DNA of 14,106 bases from Endozoicomonadaceae bacterium. GTDB lineage: Bacteria; Pseudomonadota; Gammaproteobacteria; Pseudomonadales; Endozoicomonadaceae. The translations under genes were made by a program, and so were the position numbers. Positions 6,087 to 12,875 of this stretch are shown in pieces. Positions within the stretch are counted from its first letter, which is position 1. The number at the start of each line of letters is the position of its first letter. The stretch lies in NCBI GenBank assembly GCA_023146365.1, contig JAGLCE010000057.1, positions 1 to 14,106 on the forward strand, read 5' to 3'. The notes under the pieces were generated by a model. The model worked only from the letters and a program-made list of their open reading frames with translations, made no database searches and was not told where the DNA came from.

Positions 6087-8003
6087 TCACAACTTTGTCG
6101 TTTGCAGCTCCTCCTCCTCCTCCTCCTCCTCCGGAAAGTCGTGTTCTATAGAGCATCTAAGATTCCCTAAGTCTTCTCTTGGCAACAGAAAACTCCCTCG
6201 GCAATGATGATAGAAACGACTCAACGTTTCTGCACAAGAATGTAAAGGGTGCATCAAAAGAGCACGACCCTGTTTGCCCTCTTTGTATCCATTGCGAAGA
6301 GAGCAGCCTACACATCCAATAACCCCTATAAAAATAGCAGCGAATGCGACTACCCCTCCAATTAGCAGTAAAGGTGCGTTTACAGCTTGCTCAGTGGTGG
6401 TCGTCGCCCCTGTTGTAGTAGATTTGGCTCTCGTCACTCTACCTGGGCCGGTAGTTACGACGGTACAATTAATATCCTTACAGTTTTCAACCATCAAATG
6501 TTTAGGATCAGCTAACGTCCAGAGAGAGGCATTAGAATCACTTGCATTTGCTGTTATTTTACAGTTGATAGCCGTGCTATCGGAGATTGTGCTCTGATTA
6601 CCGTGTCCATTGGGGACAATAGCAGCACTTGATTTTGGTCCAATGAGTGTAATGATGGAATTGGTAAAGGTAATGTTTTTAATTATAACGCCATCGCTCA
6701 CTCTTGCCGTAGCCATAGCAGCAATTGCATGAGATCCCCTTGATATAAAATTGCATTCACTCACATCGTTGTTTGAGCTTTTAGCGCCATGCTCCATGAA
6801 TCCTGATAAAAAACCGGTTATCGATAAATCGGACTCTGAAGTCATGCTACAATTTTTAATCGTATTGTTGACACTTTCGGAATTTTCTGACATCCCTGCT
6901 GAAAGGAAGCCTCCCCAGCCGTTATAAGTCAGCATCGTAATAGTACAGTCTTTTACATGAGTATTTTCAATGCATGCATGGCCTTTCATGAATTTAGTTA
7001 CTATGCCGTCAAAACTGGCATGTGAAGTAGATGTAGATGCTACGTGACAGTCATTGATCGTGACGAATTTTATCCTGGCGTTTTCTGTCATTAGCACGGC
7101 AATTACCGAAGAACAGTTTGAGTTGTTGATGTTCGCACCGCTGACAATAAGATTTTCAATTACAGCATTACCTGAAAGTGTTGTTGCCAGACAGCAATTC
7201 AAGCCTGAAATAGCATAACCGTTTCCATCTAAAACGCCGGAAAAACTTTTCATTGGCGCTTTAAAGCCACTCCCTTCAAGACTATTGGTCAATCGATAAG
7301 TTCCGTTAGCCGGAAAGTCAGGGTCCCTACCAATTTTATTTAACATTTCAATATTATTGATATCTTTCGGGATATCTTTCATATTTTTTGGATTGGTAGA
7401 GGCTGTTTTTCTATCAGAAAGAGGATCTGTATTGGTTTTATCGCTTGCTCCACTATAGTTAACAGTAGATAAAAATACGACACTTTGAAGTACAAAAGTT
7501 GCGCAAGGACAACATAGCTTAACGAGCGAAGCGACTATTTCTTTCGGTTTAAATGTTACGTTAAAGTCTCCCATTTTTTTACCACCCGTGGAAAACAGGC
7601 TAGTAAAAAAAGAAGACGCGGTTTTTATAGCTGTGGAGAATCGGCTCTGCTTTGATCGGTTTTTGGGAGGAGTATCGTATTTAGTATTATTGCAGTTTTC
7701 TTGATAGAAGGAAGAACGGTTGCCTTCTGAACTGCTCGGATAGCCTTGATCATCCTCTAAATTAACAGTTCTGTTATGTTTATTATGGTATATATCATTT
7801 GAGGTAGCGATAAAATCAACATGAGGTAAATGTAAATTAGTTGCTTGTTGATCTGCTTCAGATAAATGGCTTGTAACTCTTCTGGCATTTCTGGTTAATA
7901 CGGTATCAGTTAAGTCATGATACGTTTCGCGTCTGTTGTTTATATCCGCATCTTCTGAATAAATCGAGTTAATCATGATGACAGGTTTGATAATTGATTG
8001 CAT
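6087..8003 (-). CDS. two-transmembrane repeat (beta-helix-like) protein, candidate effector or surface protein
   Basis: The 638 residues fall into clear parts. Residues 1-155 are polar, Ser/Asn-rich and lack a signal peptide. A hydrophobic segment at about 157-181 carries the cysteine cluster KLCCPCATF. Residues ~182-226 are a polar linker. Residues 227-515 open with NGTYRLTNSL and FSGVLDGNGYAISGL, the pattern of GLUG/right-handed beta-helix proteins, and continue as about seven repeats of ~32 residues with recurring xIxxCxI cores (INDCHV, VKDCTI, IKNCSM, VSECNF, AINCKI, DINCTV). A Thr/Ser-rich stalk (519-538) leads to a second hydrophobic segment (543-567). A ~70-residue tail ends in Asp-Phe-Pro, eight Glu and LQTTKL. 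Two membrane spans around a large central loop, with no Sec signal, recall effectors inserted into host membranes such as Tir; this is inference. The start codon has only a weak ribosome site. The gene is moderately AT-rich and monocistronic. Confidence 0.65.
   Translation of the reverse strand: MQSIIKPVIMINSIYSEDADINNRRETYHDLTDTVLTRNARRVTSHLSEADQQATNLHLPHVDFIATSNDIYHNKHNRTVNLEDDQGYPSSSEGNRSSFYQENCNNTKYDTPPKNRSKQSRFSTAIKTASSFFTSLFSTGGKKMGDFNVTFKPKEIVASLVKLCCPCATFVLQSVVFLSTVNYSGASDKTNTDPLSDRKTASTNPKNMKDIPKDINNIEMLNKIGRDPDFPANGTYRLTNSLEGSGFKAPMKSFSGVLDGNGYAISGLNCCLATTLSGNAVIENLIVSGANINNSNCSSVIAVLMTENARIKFVTINDCHVASTSTSHASFDGIVTKFMKGHACIENTHVKDCTITMLTYNGWGGFLSAGMSENSESVNNTIKNCSMTSESDLSITGFLSGFMEHGAKSSNNDVSECNFISRGSHAIAAMATARVSDGVIIKNITFTNSIITLIGPKSSAAIVPNGHGNQSTISDSTAINCKITANASDSNASLWTLADPKHLMVENCKDINCTVVTTGPGRVTRAKSTTTGATTTTEQAVNAPLLLIGGVVAFAAIFIGVIGCVGCSLRNGYKEGKQGRALLMHPLHSCAETLSRFYHHCRGSFLLPREDLGNLRCSIEHDFPEEEEEEEELQTTKL
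6108..6132. repeat. trinucleotide repeat, (CTC)8
   Basis: Eight uninterrupted CTC units on the plus strand encode eight consecutive Glu on the minus strand, near the C-terminus of the repeat protein. Slippage would change the length of the acidic run in whole codons without breaking the frame, so it could vary the tail but not switch the gene off. Confidence 0.9.
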
Positions 8004-8168
8004 TTAAAGATACTTCTATATTAAAAGTGTTGAAGATATAAAGATTGCTTTGCCGCTTACACAAGACAAACTTAAAGTAATTATCATGTTCGACTTCAAT
8101 CATAAAAAACAGTTCATAAAAAATAAGCCTGAAATTTAGATGGATGTAAATTAATACTCATCGTCAAA

Positions 8169-8546
8169 TCAACACATAAAGTAACGCGACTGCGTCATAT
8201 TCGTTTTAGTGTGGTGATAGGGATAAAAGGTGTTAGAGTGATTAATCATTATTAAAATGCTTGCTGTACGACAGACAGGAGATGTATCTTGTTCCTGCAA
8301 CCATTCATCAAGACAGTCTGCATGAAAGTCATGAGAGCACGAGGTGACTGTTCTTAGTTGCTCGGTTAAAAGACTAGCCAAACAAATTGCACAATGAATA
8401 TTTTTTTGTTCAGCAATTGCAGTCTTAGCCTTCTTATCAACACGGCTGTTGCGTCGCTCTTTCTTCCGCTCCTGCTCCTGATCCTGTTTTCGCTCTTAGA
8501 GTTGACGGCGCTGTCTTCTGCTTTCGTTTCTCTGTATAGTCTGTCT
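8169..8546 (-). pseudogene. RING-H2 finger (E3 ubiquitin ligase-like) gene remnant
   Basis: On the minus strand one frame reads HCAICLASL, then SCSHDFHADCLDEWLQ, then TSPVCR. This is the RING-H2 layout: Cys-x2-Cys (8382-8393), Cys-x-His-x2-His-x2-Cys, Trp, and Pro-Val-Cys (Cys at 8271-8273). The seventh zinc ligand, the Cys expected before Pro, is Ser (codon at 8280-8282). The frame continues upstream through a highly charged coiled-coil-like stretch (EQERKKERRNSRVDKK), crosses an in-frame TAA (8496-8498) into similar charged sequence, and meets TAG at 8547-8549. Between the TAA and the RING there is no ATG or GTG, so the domain could hardly be translated now. RING-H2 domains are typical of eukaryotic ubiquitin ligases and rare in bacteria, which points to an acquired host-type effector that has decayed. 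A second open frame at 8437-8709, shifted by one base, may be its upstream part. Confidence 0.7.
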
Positions 8547-8709
8547 CTAAAAGACTGATATTTCTGCTTGATATTATTCGTTGTTGTATGTCCCTAAAAA
8601 GAGACAAATTAGAAGGCAGGCTTAGGTTCGCCAAATCAACTTTAATCGTTCGACCACAGCACAGGGAGCGACCATAAATATGCAAGTATTGTATGTGATC
8701 CTTGCATAT
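8437..8709 (-). other. open frame overlapping the RING remnant, probably its frameshifted 5' part
   Basis: On the minus strand a frame opens after a TGA at 8710-8712 and closes at 8437 inside the charged region of the RING remnant, one base out of phase with it. It has no ATG; a TTG at 8685 is the only start-like codon near its beginning. It contains YGRSLCCGRTIKVDLAN, which loosely resembles the last strand of an RNA-recognition motif, but the match is too short to trust. Low confidence. Confidence 0.25.
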
Positions 8710-8898
8710 TCATTAGACGAACACATATCAGATAATCGTTACAGCCTCTTAACTGTAAAACACTTGTTTCGCTACTTGATTGGCGGACATCGCTCATACC
8801 CATAATCCCATAATAAAGACCCTTTCGTTATGACTCGCTTACTTAATGATTATCCTCTATTCGAACTTGGACAGAATTCGGTGACCTTAGTTCACTCG

Positions 8899-8916
8899 TG
8901 AATCCGTGGCTTCAAA
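8899..8916. repeat. 18-nt repeat, inverted copy of the window start
   Basis: TGAATCCGTGGCTTCAAA is the reverse complement of positions 1-18 with one mismatch. The two copies enclose the whole accessory region between them. They may be ends of related insertion elements or copies of a dispersed repeat. Confidence 0.5.
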
Positions 8917-9087
8917 GCAAAAATGACTTTAACACCAGACAATACAAGGCCTAAGAGGTAACATACATCCATCTGAGTATTTCACTTGCAGGGTGGGTTT
9001 TCGTGAAATTGAAAATAGAGCAACCTGACACCGAATGTCATACCCCGACAGCGAGTCTGTATTTATTGTCCGTGCCTTCATCGCCCC

Positions 9088-9169
9088 CTGTGTCAGGATA
9101 GTTGTCACCCCTAAAAATCAAAAAACCGGGGGCGGATGACTGACTGGTTGTCACATGGCATTGTCACCC
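9088..9169. repeat. transposon-end-like sequence with TTGTCAC repeats, copy 2
   Basis: It begins with the 22-base block shared with 1996-2017 (20 of 22 identical). Three short direct repeats follow: GTTGTCAC at 9101-9108, GTTGTCAC at 9147-9154 and ATTGTCAC at 9160-9167. Multiple short repeats behind a terminal TGTGTCAG are the form seen at IS21-family ends, where they bind transposase. No transposase gene is present, so this would be a relic end. Confidence 0.4.
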
Positions 9170-9341
9170 TGCATGATGGAAGCGCATCAATTATGTCACT
9201 ATATTTTCGAATTCCCACTATTCTGATCCACCTTCTTCTGAGAACTATGGGAGAAGCTTGATGTCAGACTGTCTGTGTCTGTTGAACATGGATGCTGAAG
9301 GGTTCCGATGAATAATCCTTTACTGAGGAGGGGCTAGCTGC

Positions 9342-11231
9342 GTGGAATTTCCTGTACGATTTGGCGTTATTGTTATTGGCGGCGGACATGCCGGCACAGA
9401 GGCGGCGTTGGCGGCTGCTCGCATGGGTGTAAAAACTTTGCTAGTGACCCACAATATTGAAACGCTGGGCCAGATGTCCTGTAATCCGGCGATAGGTGGT
9501 ATAGGTAAGAGTCACTTGGTCAAAGAAATTGATGCACTGGGTGGCGTCATGGCGAAGGCTGCAGATAATAGCGGCATTCAGTTTCGTGTACTGAACTCCC
9601 GTAAAGGACCTGCGGTTCGTGCAACCCGCGCACAGGCTGATCGTATTCTGTATAAGGCGGTCATTCGGGCAACCCTGGAAAATCAAGATAATCTTTGGTT
9701 ATTTCAGCAATCCGTGGAAGACCTGATCGTTGAACAGGGTCAGGTCGGTGGCGTTATCACACAGATCGGTCTGACCTTTTATGCCGACACAGTCGTGCTA
9801 ACTGCCGGTACTTTTTTGGGGGGGGTTCTCCATATTGGTTTGAAAAGTTATTCCGGTGGACGCGCAGGTGATCCACCCTCCACGGGGCTCGCCAAACGGT
9901 TACGTGAACTTCCATTCCGTGTTGCACGTCTGAAAACCGGTACGCCACCGCGTATTGATGCACGTTCTGTGGATTTCTCGGTGATGCAGGTGCAGCCTGG
10001 CGATACGCCATCCCCCGTCATGTCATTTATGGGTTCGGTTGACGATCATCCGAAGCAGATTAACTGCTATATCACCCATACCAATGAGCGCACTCACGAT
10101 ATCATTCGCAGCGGCCTGGAGCGTTCGCCACTATATACCGGAGTGATTGAAGGAGTCGGGCCGCGTTACTGTCCATCGGTTGAAGACAAGATCCAGCGTT
10201 TTGCTGACAAGAACTCACACCAGATATTCATTGAACCGGAAGGGCTGACAACACACGAACTCTATCCGAATGGGATATCCACAAGCTTGCCGTTTGATGT
10301 GCAACTGGCACTGGTGCGCTCTATCCGTGGCATGGAGTCTGCCCATATCAGCCGTCCCGGTTATGCCATAGAGTATGACTTTTTCGACCCCAGAGACCTG
10401 AGCAGTTCGCTGGAAACCCAATTTATTGGTAGTTTGTTTTTCGCCGGACAGATCAACGGTACCACCGGTTACGAGGAGGCCGGCGCTCAGGGGTTGCTGG
10501 CAGGCATTAATGCGGCATTAAAGGTCAAAGGTGAGGATGTATGGTGTCCACGCCGTGACGAGGCCTATATCGGCGTCATGGTGGATGATTTGATTACCAA
10601 TGGGACGTCCGAGCCTTATCGAATGTTTACCAGCCGGGCGGAGTATCGTCTGATACTGCGTGAAGACAACGCGGATTTGCGTCTTACCGAAAAAGGTCGT
10701 GGACTGAGCTTGGTGGATGATCGGCGCTGGCAATCGTTCTGTGAAAAGCGAGAAAAGATTGCGAAGGAGACCGCTCGTTTATCCACAAACTACGTTCATC
10801 CCAACACGGCAGCGGCTGAACGGGTTAATGTGAAACTGGAAAATCCTATCAGTCGTGAATACAGCTTGCTGGAACTGTTAAGACGGCCTGAGCTGTCATA
10901 CGATGATGTCGCACCATTAGCTGGTGACCCGGTGGATAATCGACAAGTTGCGGAGCAGGTGGAAATTCAGGTCAAGTATCAAGGTTATATTGATCGGCAG
11001 GCTGAGGAGATCGACCGTTTACGCCGTCACGAAGAGACCCGCTTACCTGTGGACATCGATTATGATGTGATTTCCGGTTTATCGAATGAAGTAAAAATGA
11101 AGCTGAAGGATACTCGGCCAGAAACACTGGGTCAGGCCGGAAGAATTCAAGGCGTGACACCAGCGGCGATCTCATTACTACTGATCCAGTTGAAAAAACG
11201 TTCGATTATTAAGGAAAGACAACAGGCGTGA
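9342..11231 (+). CDS. mnmG: tRNA uridine-5-carboxymethylaminomethyl modification enzyme MnmG
   Basis: MnmG, an FAD enzyme, works with MnmE to build the cmnm5/nm5 group on U34 of tRNAs reading two-fold codon boxes. The 629 residues equal the E. coli length. The dinucleotide motif is IGGGHAGTEAA (12-22). The signature SCNPAIGGIGK follows with Cys47, and GVGPRYCPS carries the second conserved Cys. NGISTSLPFD, RPGYAIEYDFFDPRDL, INGTTGYEEA and EPYRMFTSRAEYRL are all intact, and the C-terminal GVTPAAISLLL is the MnmE-binding helical end. The start is a GTG at 9342, chosen because AGGAGG (9326-9331) lies 10 bases upstream and MEFPVRFGVIVIGGG matches the family N-terminus. rsmG follows after 138 bases. 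The usual partner gene mnmE is not next door. Confidence 0.97.
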   Translation: MEFPVRFGVIVIGGGHAGTEAALAAARMGVKTLLVTHNIETLGQMSCNPAIGGIGKSHLVKEIDALGGVMAKAADNSGIQFRVLNSRKGPAVRATRAQADRILYKAVIRATLENQDNLWLFQQSVEDLIVEQGQVGGVITQIGLTFYADTVVLTAGTFLGGVLHIGLKSYSGGRAGDPPSTGLAKRLRELPFRVARLKTGTPPRIDARSVDFSVMQVQPGDTPSPVMSFMGSVDDHPKQINCYITHTNERTHDIIRSGLERSPLYTGVIEGVGPRYCPSVEDKIQRFADKNSHQIFIEPEGLTTHELYPNGISTSLPFDVQLALVRSIRGMESAHISRPGYAIEYDFFDPRDLSSSLETQFIGSLFFAGQINGTTGYEEAGAQGLLAGINAALKVKGEDVWCPRRDEAYIGVMVDDLITNGTSEPYRMFTSRAEYRLILREDNADLRLTEKGRGLSLVDDRRWQSFCEKREKIAKETARLSTNYVHPNTAAAERVNVKLENPISREYSLLELLRRPELSYDDVAPLAGDPVDNRQVAEQVEIQVKYQGYIDRQAEEIDRLRRHEETRLPVDIDYDVISGLSNEVKMKLKDTRPETLGQAGRIQGVTPAAISLLLIQLKKRSIIKERQQA

Positions 11232-11369
11232 TCAGCTATATGCTGGTAAAAATCATATAAGTAAGGCGCTAATGCACCTTAACTTAATGATTGGTGTACC
11301 ACTCTGTACTGTAGCCGAAACAGAGTATTTACCATAAAATATGATCCATTTTCAGACAGGTTGTACACA
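11232..11369 (+). promoter_or_regulatory. mnmG-rsmG spacer with two small hairpins
   Basis: TAAGGCGC (11262-11269) and GCACCTTA (11274-11281) pair at 7 of 8 positions around TAAT. ACTCTGT (11301-11307) and ACAGAGT (11320-11326) pair perfectly. Neither is followed by a proper T-run, so they look more like processing or pausing structures than terminators. rsmG can still be read from the mnmG transcript. Confidence 0.35.
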
Positions 11370-12050
11370 GTGCAAGGCGTAGAGAGTTTACTGGCGGCTG
11401 GTATTAATGGGGCAGGGCTTTATGCGACTGATCAGCAACTGGGTCAACTGACGGCCTATATTGAACTGATGACGCAATGGAATCAGATCTACAACCTGAC
11501 AGCTATTCGTGATCCAAAAGCTATGGTTAGTCGGCATATCCTTGACAGCCTTATGCTGATACCTTATGTATCGGATGGCAATCTGCTAGATGTTGGTTCC
11601 GGTCCCGGTTTGCCAGGTATTCCGCTGGCTATTATGTGTCCAGGAAAGCAGTTCAGTGTACTGGACTGTAACGGCAAAAAAACTCGGTTCATGACGCAGG
11701 CTCGTACTGCGCTTGATCTCCACAATGTGATGGTTGAAAATTGTCGTGTTGAAACGTGGCAGGTCAAAACCGGTTTTGACGAAATCACCTCTCGCGCTTT
11801 CAGTTCGCTGGTTGATATGGTAACCAGTACCAGTCATCTGATGGCTGAAGGTGGTCGTTGGCTGGCGATGAAAGGCATCCATCCTGAACTTGAGCTCGCG
11901 CAGCTTCAGGCTGTCAGACCCGATATACAACAGGTTAATTCCATCCAACTTTCCGTTCCCGGTTGTGATGGAGAGCGTCATTTAGTCATAATAGAAGCCT
12001 CGAAAACTGATGCGGACAGATTTTTACGGGCTACACGTTCAGGTTTTTAG
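11370..12050 (+). CDS. rsmG: 16S rRNA (guanine527-N7)-methyltransferase RsmG
   Basis: RsmG (GidB) uses S-adenosylmethionine to methylate N7 of G527 in 16S rRNA; its loss gives low-level streptomycin resistance in several bacteria. The frame is open from a TTG at 11361, but the GTG at 11370 is preferred because ACAGG (11356-11360) lies 9 bases upstream; this gives 226 residues. Family blocks are WNQIYNLTAIRDP (37-49), RHILDSL (55-61), the SAM-binding LLDVGSGPGLPGIPLA (72-87), ITSRAFSSLVDMV (139-151) and LAMKG (165-169). All are intact. parA begins one base after the stop codon, so the two genes are almost certainly co-transcribed. Confidence 0.95.
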   Translation: MQGVESLLAAGINGAGLYATDQQLGQLTAYIELMTQWNQIYNLTAIRDPKAMVSRHILDSLMLIPYVSDGNLLDVGSGPGLPGIPLAIMCPGKQFSVLDCNGKKTRFMTQARTALDLHNVMVENCRVETWQVKTGFDEITSRAFSSLVDMVTSTSHLMAEGGRWLAMKGIHPELELAQLQAVRPDIQQVNSIQLSVPGCDGERHLVIIEASKTDADRFLRATRSGF

Positions 12051-12051
12051 T

Positions 12052-12873
12052 GTGAGCAAAATACTTGCGGTAACTAATCAAAAAGGTGGTGTGGGTAAAA
12101 CTACTACCTGTGTCAATCTGGCAGCATCGCTGGCGGCTACCCGTCATCGCGTATTGATGGTCGATACCGATCCTCAAGGCAACGCCACGACGGGTAGCGG
12201 GATCGACAAGTATCAGCTGGAGTTATCGACTTATGACGTTTTGGTGAATAATTGCACCATTAGCCAGGCGATCCATGGGGCGGGCGCGGAGGACGCAGAC
12301 TTTGCCGTACTGCCTGCCAACGCTGATCTGACTGCCGCTGAAGTAGAGCTGCTGGATATCTCCGAAAAGGAGTGCCAATTGAAGAAAGCATTGGAATCGA
12401 TTCGTAATGAATATCATTACATTCTGATTGATTGCCCGCCTTCTTTGAACATGTTAACCGTCAACGCACTGGTTGCGGCGGACGGTGTCATCATTCCGAT
12501 GCAGTGTGAATATTACGCCTTGGAAGGTCTGACAGCACTATTAGAGACCATTCACGGTATATCTCGGACCATGAATCCCAAGCTTCATATCGAAGGGATT
12601 CTGCGAACAATGTATGATCAACGGAACAGTTTGACCGCTGAGGTCTCCAAACAATTGATCGGACATTTTGGTGACCAAGTATACCGTAGCGTCATTCCTC
12701 GGAATGTTCGTCTTGCAGAAGCGCCCAGCCATGGTGTTCCGGTACTTAAATATGATAAGACGTCCCGTGGCTCCATCGCTTATTTGGCTCTGGCCGGTGA
12801 ACTGATTCGCCGTCAAGAGGCTGACAATAAACCAGCTGTCTCACCTCGGCAGACAGCACTCGCAGAGCTCTGA
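12052..12873 (+). CDS. parA: chromosome partitioning ATPase ParA (Soj)
   Basis: ParA is a deviant-Walker ATPase that binds nucleoid DNA nonspecifically and is driven by ParB-parS complexes to separate origins. The deviant Walker A is TNQKGGVGKTTT, with signature Lys11 and P-loop Lys16. Walker A' is VDTDPQGNATTG and Walker B is LIDCPPSLNMLTV. The frame extends upstream to an ATG at 12010, but that would overlap rsmG. The GTG at 12052, giving VSKILAVTNQKGG, matches the family start exactly; AGG at 12041-12043 lies 8 bases before it. The 273 residues are normal for a chromosomal Soj-type protein, including a short extra C-terminal tail (SPRQTALAEL). There is 1 base to rsmG and 2 bases to parB, which indicates one operon. 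Confidence 0.96.
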   Translation: MSKILAVTNQKGGVGKTTTCVNLAASLAATRHRVLMVDTDPQGNATTGSGIDKYQLELSTYDVLVNNCTISQAIHGAGAEDADFAVLPANADLTAAEVELLDISEKECQLKKALESIRNEYHYILIDCPPSLNMLTVNALVAADGVIIPMQCEYYALEGLTALLETIHGISRTMNPKLHIEGILRTMYDQRNSLTAEVSKQLIGHFGDQVYRSVIPRNVRLAEAPSHGVPVLKYDKTSRGSIAYLALAGELIRRQEADNKPAVSPRQTALAEL

Positions 12874-12875
12874 TT

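Larger units (their letters stand above)
8710..9341. other. non-coding stretch upstream of mnmG with mobile-DNA traces
   Basis: No gene is supported. The stretch holds the inverted copy of the window-start repeat (8899-8916), a near-palindrome TTCACTCGTGAA (8891-8902), and a cluster of TTGTCAC motifs (9088-9169). mnmE, which often lies immediately upstream of mnmG, is not here in intact or recognisable fragment form. The mnmG promoter probably lies between 9180 and 9320, but I cannot pick its boxes confidently. A 16-codon ORF (9261-9311) precedes mnmG and is listed as rejected. Confidence 0.45.

Noticed and set aside
5899..6207. 102-codon plus-strand ORF with a poly-Ser run
   Set aside because: The Ser run is the CTC repeat of the minus-strand gene read from the other side; the rest has no recognisable features.
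6274..6597. 107-codon plus-strand ORF
   Set aside because: It lies wholly inside the antisense strand of the 638-residue repeat protein and has no family features.
8891..8902. TTCACTCGTGAA as a parS-like site
   Set aside because: The two half-sites are spaced by two extra bases relative to parS, and the outer bases do not match.
9261..9311. 16-codon ORF upstream of mnmG as a leader peptide
   Set aside because: It has a plausible ribosome site, but there is no attenuator structure after it and no known leader for mnmG; too short to support.
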